Part shown: in pieces, positions 1-6,137 of the stretch
Position numbering within the stretch: the stretch's first letter is position 1
How the letters are laid out: each line of letters begins with the position of its first letter
DNA from: an uncultured Eubacteriales bacterium
Lineage (GTDB): Bacteria > Bacillota > Clostridia > Christensenellales > UBA1242
Direction: 5' to 3'
Assembly: GCA_900557655.1 (NCBI GenBank)
Contig: USTX01000039.1
Coordinates: forward strand, 1 to 6,367
Length of the DNA: 6,367 bases
The notes under the pieces: generated by a model
Told to the model about the DNA's origin: nothing
Databases searched by the model: none
Seen by the model: only the letters and a program-made list of their open reading frames with translations
Made by a program: the position numbers and the translations under genes

Positions 1-748
1 CTGCCAGTAAATCAATCTTTTGCATTTTTAAAATTTCGCCAAGGTCAACGGTGGTAAGCGTACAGTCAACATCAAAGCCCTTGTTAGAGTTTATCGCGGG
101 GCGCAATCGTTCAAGTTTTTTAGCAAGACATGGCACTATGCTCACGATAAAAAGGCTGGTGTTATTAACGCCAAGTTTGTTTGCAAAATACGTGTTTAAA
201 AGCGCGCCAAACATCTGTTGGGGCGACTTGCAGGTTGAAAGATTGCCTGAAAGGTCAGGGTAGGCGCGGGTAACAAAATTAACCCACGCAGGGCAACAGG
301 ACGTTAAAAGCGGTAGATTCTTGCCCGATTTAAGGCGCGCGGTGAATTCGGCCGCCTCTTCAACCGTGGTTAAATCGGCAGCAAAATTCATATCAAAAAC
401 AAAGTCAACGCCAACTTGTTTAAGGGCGCCAACCATTCGGTTAGTTAAATCGGTGCCAGTGGGAGCGCCAAAAATTTCGCCAATCGACGTGCGGATAGAT
501 GGTGCGGTAAACGCCACTACCTTTATGTTTGGGTTATTGATGGCCGAAAGGAAAAGATTAATTTCTTTCGTGCTGTCAAAAACCTCAATTTTTTGGCCGC
601 ACATAGCGCAAATTGCATCGCGTGTGGCTGCCTCTTGCCCCATGCTTGAAACACAAAGAAAGGCAGACAAGTCTTGCTTGTTTTCGGTTGCCACGTGCTC
701 ACAACTTGGGCACAATAGTTTTTGTGAAAGAAAAGTGTTATTATTCAT
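1..748 (-). CDS. [FeFe] hydrogenase catalytic subunit, N-terminal part (truncated by window edge)
   Basis: Reading the minus strand from ATG at 748 gives 249 residues with no stop before the window edge. The protein is the H-cluster enzyme that interconverts protons plus electrons and H2. Motif L1 is present as TSCCPAW (residues 149-155), including the proton-relay Cys (C151) and the cluster ligand (C152). Motif L2 is VPCLAKKLE (205-213), where the family usually has MPC. Other family signatures are GEIFGAPTGT (90-99), FAADLTTVEEAAEF (122-135) and LSTCKSPQQMFGAL (170-183). Motif L3 lies outside the window. The N-terminus has no CxxCxxCxxxCP ferredoxin clusters; it carries CPSC (13-16), a lone C32 and CAMCG (47-51), which looks like a zinc ribbon. 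The ATG at 748 keeps these knuckles but has no Shine-Dalgarno sequence. The gene is divergent from the nucleoside hydrolase. Family assignment is very secure; subgroup and electron partner are not. Confidence 0.93.
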   Translation of the reverse strand, partial: MNNNTFLSQKLLCPSCEHVATENKQDLSAFLCVSSMGQEAATRDAICAMCGQKIEVFDSTKEINLFLSAINNPNIKVVAFTAPSIRTSIGEIFGAPTGTDLTNRMVGALKQVGVDFVFDMNFAADLTTVEEAAEFTARLKSGKNLPLLTSCCPAWVNFVTRAYPDLSGNLSTCKSPQQMFGALLNTYFANKLGVNNTSLFIVSIVPCLAKKLERLRPAINSNKGFDVDCTLTTVDLGEILKMQKIDLLA

Positions 749-754
749 AGCATA

Positions 755-784
755 AGTGTAGCTTAAAAAAGTGCAAAAGCGCAA
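755..784 (-). promoter_or_regulatory. candidate promoter of the hydrogenase gene (weak)
   Basis: On the minus strand a -35-like TTGCGC (779-784), an 18-base spacer and a -10-like TACACT (755-760) are followed by only six bases before the ATG at 748. Both boxes are weak matches (3/6 and 4/6). If it is real, transcription would begin at or next to the start codon, which fits the lack of a ribosome binding site. This is inference from spacing. Confidence 0.25.
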
Positions 785-830
785 CCAAAACGCGAAAAAT
801 TATGAAAATTTTTCAAAAATACGCTTAAAA

Positions 831-861
831 TTGCGTGATTATTTTTTTATTGTGTGATAAA
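831..861 (+). promoter_or_regulatory. candidate promoter of the nucleoside hydrolase operon
   Basis: A TTGCGT (831-836) lies 19 bases upstream of GATAAA (856-861), which is preceded by TG plus one base (853-855), as in extended -10 promoters. The -35 is poor and the spacer is long, so the extended -10 would carry the activity. Start of transcription would be near 868, about 25 bases upstream of the ATG at 893. Confidence 0.35.
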
Positions 862-880
862 CTGAAAGTGACAAATTCTC

Positions 881-888
881 AAAGGTGG
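881..888 (+). promoter_or_regulatory. ribosome binding site of the nucleoside hydrolase
   Basis: AAAGGTGG ends four bases before the ATG at 893. It is a good match to the anti-Shine-Dalgarno sequence and fixes that start. Confidence 0.7.
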
Positions 889-892
889 CAAA

Positions 893-1810
893 ATGAACAG
901 AATTCCTTTAATTATTGATGCTGACCCTGGCATTGACGACGCGGTTGCACTTATGATGGCGTTTGAGGCTAAAAGCCTTGATATAAAACTGATTACGTGC
1001 ACGGCGGGCAATAATACGCTTGAGAATATAACGGCCAACACGCTTGGTATTCTTGACCTGATTGGGGCGCCCGAAATTAGGGTTGCGGCTGGCGCAAGAA
1101 AACCTCTTAAACGTGACGCATTTATAAAGCTTTCAGCACAGGGCGAAAATGGTATGGGCGGCTTTAAGTTCCCAGCTTCAAGCCGAAAGGTGGACAGCGC
1201 GCCTGCGTGGGACGCGATGGCAGACGTGATCAAAACCTCGCCAACCCCCGTTACAATATGTGCGCTTGGGCCGCTAACCAACATTGCACATTTAATAAAC
1301 ACACACCCCGACGTGCTTGCAAAGATTGACAAAATCGTGATGATGGCAGGCTCGCTTTATGAAGACGGCCGCACTGCCGCGCCATATGCTGAGTTTAACA
1401 TCGCGTGTGACCCCGAGGCAGGCGAAGTGGTATTAAATTCGGGCGTCCGATTGGTTTGCGTTCCTATGGAAATGGGGCACAAAGGGTTCCTTAATTGGGA
1501 AGAAGTGTTTAAAACGCGCGAGATGAATATTGTTGGAGACACGCTTGAAAACATCTTTCGCAATTATCGTGACAGACATGTGCAAAACGGCATCGCCATG
1601 CATGACGGCACGGCCATTGCGTATTTAATTGACCCCACTATTTTTGTTGAGGAAGCGGCCGAAATTAAGGTTGTGTATTTAAAAGAAATTGCAACGGGCA
1701 TTTTTCAAATCGACCTTTCAAAAAACGCAAAAAATAGTGTTTTGACTGAAATTAATGTTAAAAAATTCAAAAAAGCGTATTTTAATGCGCTAAAACACTG
1801 CAAAAAGTAA
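893..1810 (+). CDS. inosine/uridine-preferring nucleoside hydrolase family protein
   Basis: The 305-residue product has the full length and motifs of the IU-nucleoside hydrolase family, which cleaves the N-glycosidic bond of ribonucleosides to give ribose and free base, usually in the cytosol for salvage. The N-terminal DADPGIDDA (9-17) is the Ca2+-binding and catalytic Asp cluster, with D11 as the expected general base and D15/D16 as metal ligands. ALGPLTN (124-130) carries the Thr metal ligand. AEFNIACDPEA (166-176) is the ribose-binding segment, and HDGTAIAYLIDP (237-248) supplies the conserved His and last Asp ligand. No signal peptide is seen. The start has a good ribosome binding site. 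The gene lies 45 bases upstream of the DAC-domain gene with no terminator between, so the two are probably co-transcribed. Substrate preference cannot be read from sequence, so no gene symbol is given. Confidence 0.93.
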   Translation: MNRIPLIIDADPGIDDAVALMMAFEAKSLDIKLITCTAGNNTLENITANTLGILDLIGAPEIRVAAGARKPLKRDAFIKLSAQGENGMGGFKFPASSRKVDSAPAWDAMADVIKTSPTPVTICALGPLTNIAHLINTHPDVLAKIDKIVMMAGSLYEDGRTAAPYAEFNIACDPEAGEVVLNSGVRLVCVPMEMGHKGFLNWEEVFKTREMNIVGDTLENIFRNYRDRHVQNGIAMHDGTAIAYLIDPTIFVEEAAEIKVVYLKEIATGIFQIDLSKNAKNSVLTEINVKKFKKAYFNALKHCKK

Positions 1811-1842
1811 TTTTAGAAATTAAATAAAAAGTTATTCAAAAC

Positions 1843-1847
1843 AGGAG
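1843..1847 (+). promoter_or_regulatory. ribosome binding site pointing to an ATC start
   Basis: A perfect AGGAG lies eight bases before an ATC codon at 1856 that is in frame with the DAC-domain gene. The first conventional in-frame starts, GTG at 1895 and ATG at 1904, are 47 and 56 bases away from it, too far to use it. This site therefore decides for initiation at the ATC. Confidence 0.6.
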
Positions 1848-1855
1848 AAACGGCT

Positions 1856-3199
1856 ATCAAGCGTGAACAATTTACAAAGTTCATAGAAGACCATGTGCTT
1901 TCAATGTTTACGGGTAGCGAGCTTGCGGGCGACGAAGAGTCTACCCCGCGTGACGCTACGGTTGCCCTTGGCGCGGGCGGAACGATAATGGTCAAGTTTT
2001 CAAAGACGGACACTTACCGTCTTATTATCAAGCGTGTTCAGCCGTTTAAAAGTTTCGAAGTCAGCCTTGTTAGGTCAATTATTGAGGAGATGGGGGCTAT
2101 TTATGCAACCAAACTTAATATGGGCTATATCAAGGACATGGAGGCGCACGTTATTCAAAAGGCCATCTGCAATGCGCTTTCGTCTAACGCGGGCAAAACA
2201 CTTCATGAACTTTTGGGGCAGATGGAAAGTTGGAGTCAGCGCACGTATGAGGGCGGTAAGGTAATGTTTGGCTTTATTGTATCAACCAAGCGCGCGCCGC
2301 AAAACACAAACAAGAACCTTAATATCTCGCGGTTTTTAAAAAGCGACTTTTCAGCCCTTTTAAGTGATGGACAAAATACCTGCCTTGAAATCTCGGCTAA
2401 CGGATATCTGCTTAATTATCTAACGGTGCCTAAAACGTTTGACCAAGGCTTGCTTGTTCCGTATCAATACATCCGCCTTGCAAATCTATGCACGGGCAAT
2501 CGTGTTGGGGTTTGCTTGCTTAGCAATGGCGACATACTGTTGTTTAAAGAGAAAACGCTTTTGTTTGCCAAGCGTAATGGCAAGTGGGTTTGCTTTACGC
2601 ACGAAGAAATTATTTCAAAACTAGCCGACCGCACGGGCGATTATACCCAAGAAATTCGAAAAGCCATCTATCTTTCGGCGCTTGACACAAGTTTTGCGCG
2701 CACAGGTGGTTGTATTGTGCACCTGAATAAAGAAGACTATTTTAACGTTTTAAAACACATCGATATTTGTGACGTTTTAAACGAAGATTGCTATAAAGCT
2801 AAACTTGAAGAAAACAAGAGTACAAGCTTTTTTGCTGACTTGCAAGACGAGCCCGAAGAGCCTGTCTTTAGTGATTTTTTAAGGGAAGACAAGATGATAA
2901 AATCGTCAAATCTTATAACCCTTATCGCGGGGCGAAAATTTTATGAGCTTGACCGAAAACTTCGCCTTGAACTTATGAGCATAGATGGCGCGACTATCGT
3001 TGACGCTGATGGCAACATTTTGGCCGTTGGTGCCATTATTAAGATAGAGGCGGGCAGCACGGGTGGCGGACGCTTAGCGGCAGCGAAAACGCTTAGCAAA
3101 TACGGTATGAGCATAAAAATAAGCAATGACGGTCGCATAGAGGGCTTTCGTATGGATAAACTTAAACTTCGCGTTAAGCCAATGTTTGTTTTGGGCTAA
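1856..3199 (+). CDS. diadenylate cyclase (DAC/DisA_N-like) domain protein, divergent, probable ATC start
   Basis: From the ATC at 1856 the protein has 447 residues; from the GTG at 1895 it has 434. I prefer the ATC because a perfect AGGAG sits eight bases upstream and the extra residues (IKREQFTKFIEDH after the start) look like ordinary coding sequence. The C-terminal part, about residues 265-435, resembles the DAC domain that makes cyclic di-AMP from two ATP. It has a GGCIVHL strand, then SIDGATIVDADGNILAVGA containing the DGA motif (377-379), then a glycine/arginine segment AGSTGGGRLAAAK, then IKISNDG (420-426). The usual GTRHRAA is replaced by a GGGR form, so activity and product are uncertain. 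The N-terminal ~260 residues contain VPYQYIRLANL (201-211) and LLFAKRNGKW (235-244) and may be a sensor domain like those described as DACN-type; this is a tentative match. No membrane segment is seen, so it is probably cytosolic. Confidence 0.7.
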   Translation: MKREQFTKFIEDHVLSMFTGSELAGDEESTPRDATVALGAGGTIMVKFSKTDTYRLIIKRVQPFKSFEVSLVRSIIEEMGAIYATKLNMGYIKDMEAHVIQKAICNALSSNAGKTLHELLGQMESWSQRTYEGGKVMFGFIVSTKRAPQNTNKNLNISRFLKSDFSALLSDGQNTCLEISANGYLLNYLTVPKTFDQGLLVPYQYIRLANLCTGNRVGVCLLSNGDILLFKEKTLLFAKRNGKWVCFTHEEIISKLADRTGDYTQEIRKAIYLSALDTSFARTGGCIVHLNKEDYFNVLKHIDICDVLNEDCYKAKLEENKSTSFFADLQDEPEEPVFSDFLREDKMIKSSNLITLIAGRKFYELDRKLRLELMSIDGATIVDADGNILAVGAIIKIEAGSTGGGRLAAAKTLSKYGMSIKISNDGRIEGFRMDKLKLRVKPMFVLG

Positions 3200-3212
3200 G
3201 CATCGTGGTTGC

Positions 3213-3241
3213 TTTACAAATTGTGCTAAATTTGATAATAT
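3213..3241 (+). promoter_or_regulatory. candidate promoter of the lipoprotein gene
   Basis: TTTACA (3213-3218, 5/6 to consensus) is followed by a 17-base spacer and TAATAT (3236-3241), which is preceded by TG plus one base. An overlapping GATAAT (3234-3239) is an alternative -10 with a 15-base spacer. The start of transcription would be near 3248. It lies in the 103-base gap after the DAC-domain gene. Confidence 0.5.
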
Positions 3242-3292
3242 GCAATAAAGATAGGCGATAAATTTAATAATTACATTTATTTAGGGGAAAAT

Positions 3293-3297
3293 AGGGG
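3293..3297 (+). promoter_or_regulatory. ribosome binding site of the lipoprotein, with an upstream copy
   Basis: AGGGG ends five bases before the ATG at 3303. The same TAGGGG occurs exactly ten bases upstream (3282-3287), so the two form a small tandem repeat. Only the downstream copy is well placed. Confidence 0.55.
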
Positions 3298-3302
3298 TAA
3301 GT

Positions 3303-4949
3303 ATGAAAAAGTTTTTTTATGGGCTGGCCGTGTGTTTGATGCTTATAATAGGGGTTTTTGCGCTAACGGGCTGTGGCGAAACTATTGAAAGTCTTGGCAT
3401 AAAAAATGGCGTTATCAAAACCGAATATGTTGTTGGCGAGGTTTTTGACAAATCAAGCGGCGTGCTTGTTGCTAAAATCGGCAGCAGGTATGTTGATATC
3501 GCGCTTACTGACCCCGCCGTTACCATTGAGGGTTTTTCAACCGAAGCCGAGGTAACAAGTGCAACTGCCACCATCAAATATAAGGGCAAATCGTGCACGT
3601 TTGACTATTCGGTAAGTTTAAAGCGCGTTGAGGGCGCTAATGTTAAAAGCGTCTACGCTTTCACTTATGATGGCACAAACGTTAAAAGCAAAATTATTCA
3701 AGACATTTTTGATAACCAAACGGCGGGGATTAATAAGGCTGATATTATTTTAGCCGACCTTGAAGGTAAAACTTGGGAAGGTATAACCGACGTTCCTAAT
3801 AATACTAACCAATCAGTTAATATATCCGTAAAGGTGCAAAAACAAGGCTATGCGTCTTATAACAAGGTCGTAACTGTTATTATTAACAAAAAAGACCTTA
3901 TCGCCAAACTTTTTATCGTTGACAAAGATGGCAATAAGCAAACTGTGGGGCAAAACAATTGTGTTGATTATAACGGCACAATTTTTGATTTGGCCATTGA
4001 ATATGTTGGCCTTGCCCAAGCGGACGAAGGAAAGTTTAAAACAGAGAATCAAACAAAGGCAGGCGTAAGACCCTTTATTTGCACGTCCACCAAGACAAGC
4101 AGCAGCCTTGATACAAGTTTTAGTAATTCGATATCATCAACCCGCAAACTGGTTGGCAGATACACGTCAGGAATAGTTATAGATTCGTCACTTTTACATA
4201 ACTATACGCTTAAAGGTGAGTCTAACTGCGCAACGATTTCAACAGACCAAGAGGGCAAAAGTGTTGTAAGTTACAGCAACGGTTTTAATTGGGAAATTCA
4301 AAAGGCCACACTTAGCGACGAATCCATTGAATCTATTAAAGCAAACATTGTATATTCGCGCTATTCAATAAATAATACAGCTTTATCAGACAGCACTTAC
4401 AATGGCACCAAGCAAATGCTAACTCTTACCAGCAACTTTGCCATCGGTGACGAAAAGGTTATCCCAGAAGATACAAACAATATCAAAGTAGCCTATTATA
4501 ATAAGGCAGAATATGAAACAATCGGCGTCAATGCAACAAAACTTTCAGCGGACGGCGTTACCGATGCGGGTAAATACAAGGTTGTTTATACCATTTCATA
4601 TCAAAACTATAAAGACCTTACTATCGAAAAGGATTTTGAAATAACGCCAAAAGAAATCGAAATAGTTTGGAAAAGTATTAATGATATTGACGGCGCCGCA
4701 CTTACAAGTGACCCCAATTTTGAATATGACGGAACCCAAAAGGGAGTTGTAGCGGTTGTTGTTAATACGAATGGTATTTATATCGGTGACTTGGATGCAC
4801 AGGGGCGGTTATCGTGCTTAGTAACAGAAAATGGTACCGGCACCCAAAAGGCACTGCGCACCGCACAAGCCACCCTTTCAAGCAATAATTATATCTTTAA
4901 AGGCCAAGTTGAGGGGTACGCATACTTATTTGTATGGTCGATTGTTTAA
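3303..4949 (+). CDS. surface lipoprotein with Ig-like and YDG/MBG-like repeats
   Basis: The 548-residue product begins with a lipoprotein signal peptide: KK, a hydrophobic stretch (residues 4-21) and the lipobox LTGC (21-24), so C24 should be lipidated and the rest exposed outside the membrane. Residues ~30-106 resemble a bacterial Ig-like module (YVVGEVFD, then VTIEGFST, ending KYKGKSCTFDYSV). Four diverged YDG/MBG-type modules follow, each marked by a Y-[DN]-G-T core at Y122, Y223, Y366 and Y475. Modules 2 and 4 end in a W-x-I strand (NWEIQK at 329-334, VWSI at 544-547). Module 3 shows the typical DAGKYKVVYTISYQNYKDLTIEKDFEI pattern in two parts (421-435, 436-447). The last module ends cleanly at the C-terminus, and there is no LPXTG sorting signal. 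Such modules are usually stalks or adhesion/binding domains; no enzymatic domain is visible. The gene has its own promoter candidate and a strong terminator, so it is probably monocistronic. Confidence 0.85.
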   Translation: MKKFFYGLAVCLMLIIGVFALTGCGETIESLGIKNGVIKTEYVVGEVFDKSSGVLVAKIGSRYVDIALTDPAVTIEGFSTEAEVTSATATIKYKGKSCTFDYSVSLKRVEGANVKSVYAFTYDGTNVKSKIIQDIFDNQTAGINKADIILADLEGKTWEGITDVPNNTNQSVNISVKVQKQGYASYNKVVTVIINKKDLIAKLFIVDKDGNKQTVGQNNCVDYNGTIFDLAIEYVGLAQADEGKFKTENQTKAGVRPFICTSTKTSSSLDTSFSNSISSTRKLVGRYTSGIVIDSSLLHNYTLKGESNCATISTDQEGKSVVSYSNGFNWEIQKATLSDESIESIKANIVYSRYSINNTALSDSTYNGTKQMLTLTSNFAIGDEKVIPEDTNNIKVAYYNKAEYETIGVNATKLSADGVTDAGKYKVVYTISYQNYKDLTIEKDFEITPKEIEIVWKSINDIDGAALTSDPNFEYDGTQKGVVAVVVNTNGIYIGDLDAQGRLSCLVTENGTGTQKALRTAQATLSSNNYIFKGQVEGYAYLFVWSIV

Positions 4950-4975
4950 TTGCATAAGGTTAAAAAGCCAATTTA

Positions 4976-4994
4976 ATTTAATTATCAATTAAAT
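4976..4994. repeat. AT-only inverted repeat upstream of the terminator
   Basis: ATTTAATT (4976-4983) and AATTAAAT (4987-4994) are perfect complements around a three-base centre. It stands seven bases before the terminator hairpin. It could be a weak 3' stem in the lipoprotein mRNA or a chance product of AT-rich DNA. Confidence 0.4.
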
Positions 4995-5000
4995 AGTTTC

Positions 5001-5036
5001 GGGGTTTAGAGTTTAACTTTAAGCCCCTTTTTTATT
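5001..5036 (+). terminator. rho-independent terminator of the lipoprotein gene
   Basis: GGGGTTTAGAG (5001-5011) pairs with CTTTAAGCCCC (5017-5027) in an uninterrupted 11-bp stem with two G-U pairs and a five-base loop, followed at once by six T residues (5028-5033). It ends the lipoprotein transcript and isolates prfB, which therefore needs its own promoter. Confidence 0.92.
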
Positions 5037-5063
5037 GCAATTGTTGGCGCGGTTTGGGATTAT
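5035..5063 (+). promoter_or_regulatory. candidate prfB promoter giving a leaderless or near-leaderless mRNA
   Basis: TTGCAA (5035-5040), a 17-base spacer and GATTAT (5058-5063), preceded by TGG (5055-5057) as an extended -10, end six bases before the ATG of prfB. Each hexamer matches 4/6. The predicted first base is about 5070, the start codon itself. It directly follows the terminator T-tract, where a promoter is needed. Confidence 0.45.
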
Positions 5064-5069
5064 GCAATT

Positions 5070-6137
5070 ATGATTGATCAAATTGAACTAAAAGAACTTG
5101 TTGCGCGCGCAAAAACGTGCCTTGGCGCAATTGACGCGGCGGCGCGTGAAGCTGACCAAAAATCACTTTTGGGCGCGTTGCAACTTGAAGAAACGCTTAA
5201 AAACCCAAGCGTTGCTAAAAAAGTGGGGGCAGACCTTAAAAGCGTTGAGACCCGCCTAGGGCTTGTTGCCAAAGCCAATTCAAGCCTTGAAATAATTGAA
5301 CTTTTTAACACGCCTGAAAATGAAAGCGAAATTAAGGCTGAAATCAAAGCGCTTACCAAAATTATTGACGAACTTGAAGTTTTTGCTTTTTATAACGGCG
5401 ATTATGATGCGGGCGACGCGCTGGTTGAAATTCACGCGGGCGCTGGCGGAGAAGACGCGCAAGACTGGGCAGAGATGCTTGCATTGATGTATCAAAAATA
5501 CGCCGCTGGCAAGGGTTACGGCGCAACAATTTTAGAGGCAACCGATGGCGACGGCGCGGGCATAAAAAGCGAAACAATCAAGATTTCGGGCGCGTTTGCG
5601 TATGGCAACTTAAAGGGTGAAACGGGTGTGCATAGGCTTGTAAGAATCAGTCCGTTTGACAGCAATAAGCGGCGCCACACCTCGTTTGCAAGCGTTCAGG
5701 TTTTGCCCGCGGGTGAAGAAAATGAAAAGATTGAAATCAACCCCGAAGACTTAAATATTGTTACGTTCAGAAGCGGCGGAGCGGGCGGCCAGCACGTCAA
5801 CAAAACCGAAAGTGCGGTAAGAATAACCCACATTCCGACAGGCGTTGTGGTAAGTTGCCAAAACGAGCGCAGTCAGGTTCAAAACAAAGAACAGGCGATG
5901 AAGATGCTTATTTCAAAACTAACGGCTATTGCAGAGGAAGAGGCGCAGGCGAAAAAAGGTAAAGTGCTTTCAATGCAAAAGAAAATCGAGTGGGGCAATC
6001 AAATTCGCAGTTACGTTTTCGCGCCATACACGCAGGTCAAAGACCTCCGCTCTGGCATCGTCACCTCGTCAGTAGACAAAGTTATGGACGGCGACCTTGA
6101 CGAATTTATTTTGGCCGAACTGAAATTATTTAAATAA
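5070..6137 (+). CDS. prfB: peptide chain release factor 2 (RF2)
   Basis: RF2 recognises UAA and UGA stop codons in the ribosomal A site and triggers release of the finished protein. The 355-residue product carries the RF2-specific SPF tripeptide in VRISPFDSNKRRHTSF (191-206) and the catalytic GGQ in RSGGAGGQHVNKTESAVR (GGQ at 239-241). The domain-2 block AGAGGEDAQDW (123-133) and the C-terminal WGNQIRSYVFAPYTQVKDLR (308-327) also match. Length is close to the ~365 of other RF2 proteins. Unlike many prfB genes, no in-frame stop or CTTTGA shift site lies near codon 25: the frame runs straight through KTCLGAIDAAARE (15-27). The ATG at 5070 is the only in-frame start that gives a normal N-terminus, but there is no convincing Shine-Dalgarno site (GGGA at 5056-5059 is ten bases away). 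The gene stands alone between a terminator and AT-rich DNA. Confidence 0.97.
   Translation: MIDQIELKELVARAKTCLGAIDAAAREADQKSLLGALQLEETLKNPSVAKKVGADLKSVETRLGLVAKANSSLEIIELFNTPENESEIKAEIKALTKIIDELEVFAFYNGDYDAGDALVEIHAGAGGEDAQDWAEMLALMYQKYAAGKGYGATILEATDGDGAGIKSETIKISGAFAYGNLKGETGVHRLVRISPFDSNKRRHTSFASVQVLPAGEENEKIEINPEDLNIVTFRSGGAGGQHVNKTESAVRITHIPTGVVVSCQNERSQVQNKEQAMKMLISKLTAIAEEEAQAKKGKVLSMQKKIEWGNQIRSYVFAPYTQVKDLRSGIVTSSVDKVMDGDLDEFILAELKLFK

Larger units (their letters stand above)
749..892. other. divergent intergenic region with palindrome
   Basis: This 144-base AT-rich spacer separates the divergently transcribed hydrogenase and nucleoside hydrolase genes and must hold both promoters. 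It contains a perfect 6-bp inverted repeat with a one-base centre (TGAAAATTTTTCA, 803-815), extendable by two more pairs after a mismatch. That could be an operator. There is no open frame of note and no terminator. Confidence 0.5.

Noticed and set aside
321..755. Plus-strand open frame of 144 codons
   Set aside because: It lies antisense to the hydrogenase frame, whose residues match a known family along their whole length; it has no ribosome binding site and no recognisable domain.
847..1332. Minus-strand open frame of 161 codons opposite the nucleoside hydrolase
   Set aside because: It is a shadow of a well-supported gene with clear catalytic motifs on the other strand.
3197..3214. Possible hairpin (AAGCA / TGCTT) after the DAC-domain gene as a terminator
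   Set aside because: The stem is only five base pairs with a seven-base loop and no following T-run, so it cannot be supported as an intrinsic terminator.
3282..3297. Tandem TAGGGG repeat at a ten-base period as a regulatory element
   Set aside because: Two copies of a purine-rich ribosome-binding-like word are easily due to chance; only the second is usable as a Shine-Dalgarno site.
5280..5577. Several short frames on both strands inside prfB
   Set aside because: All are explained by the release-factor gene; none has start signals or protein-like motifs.
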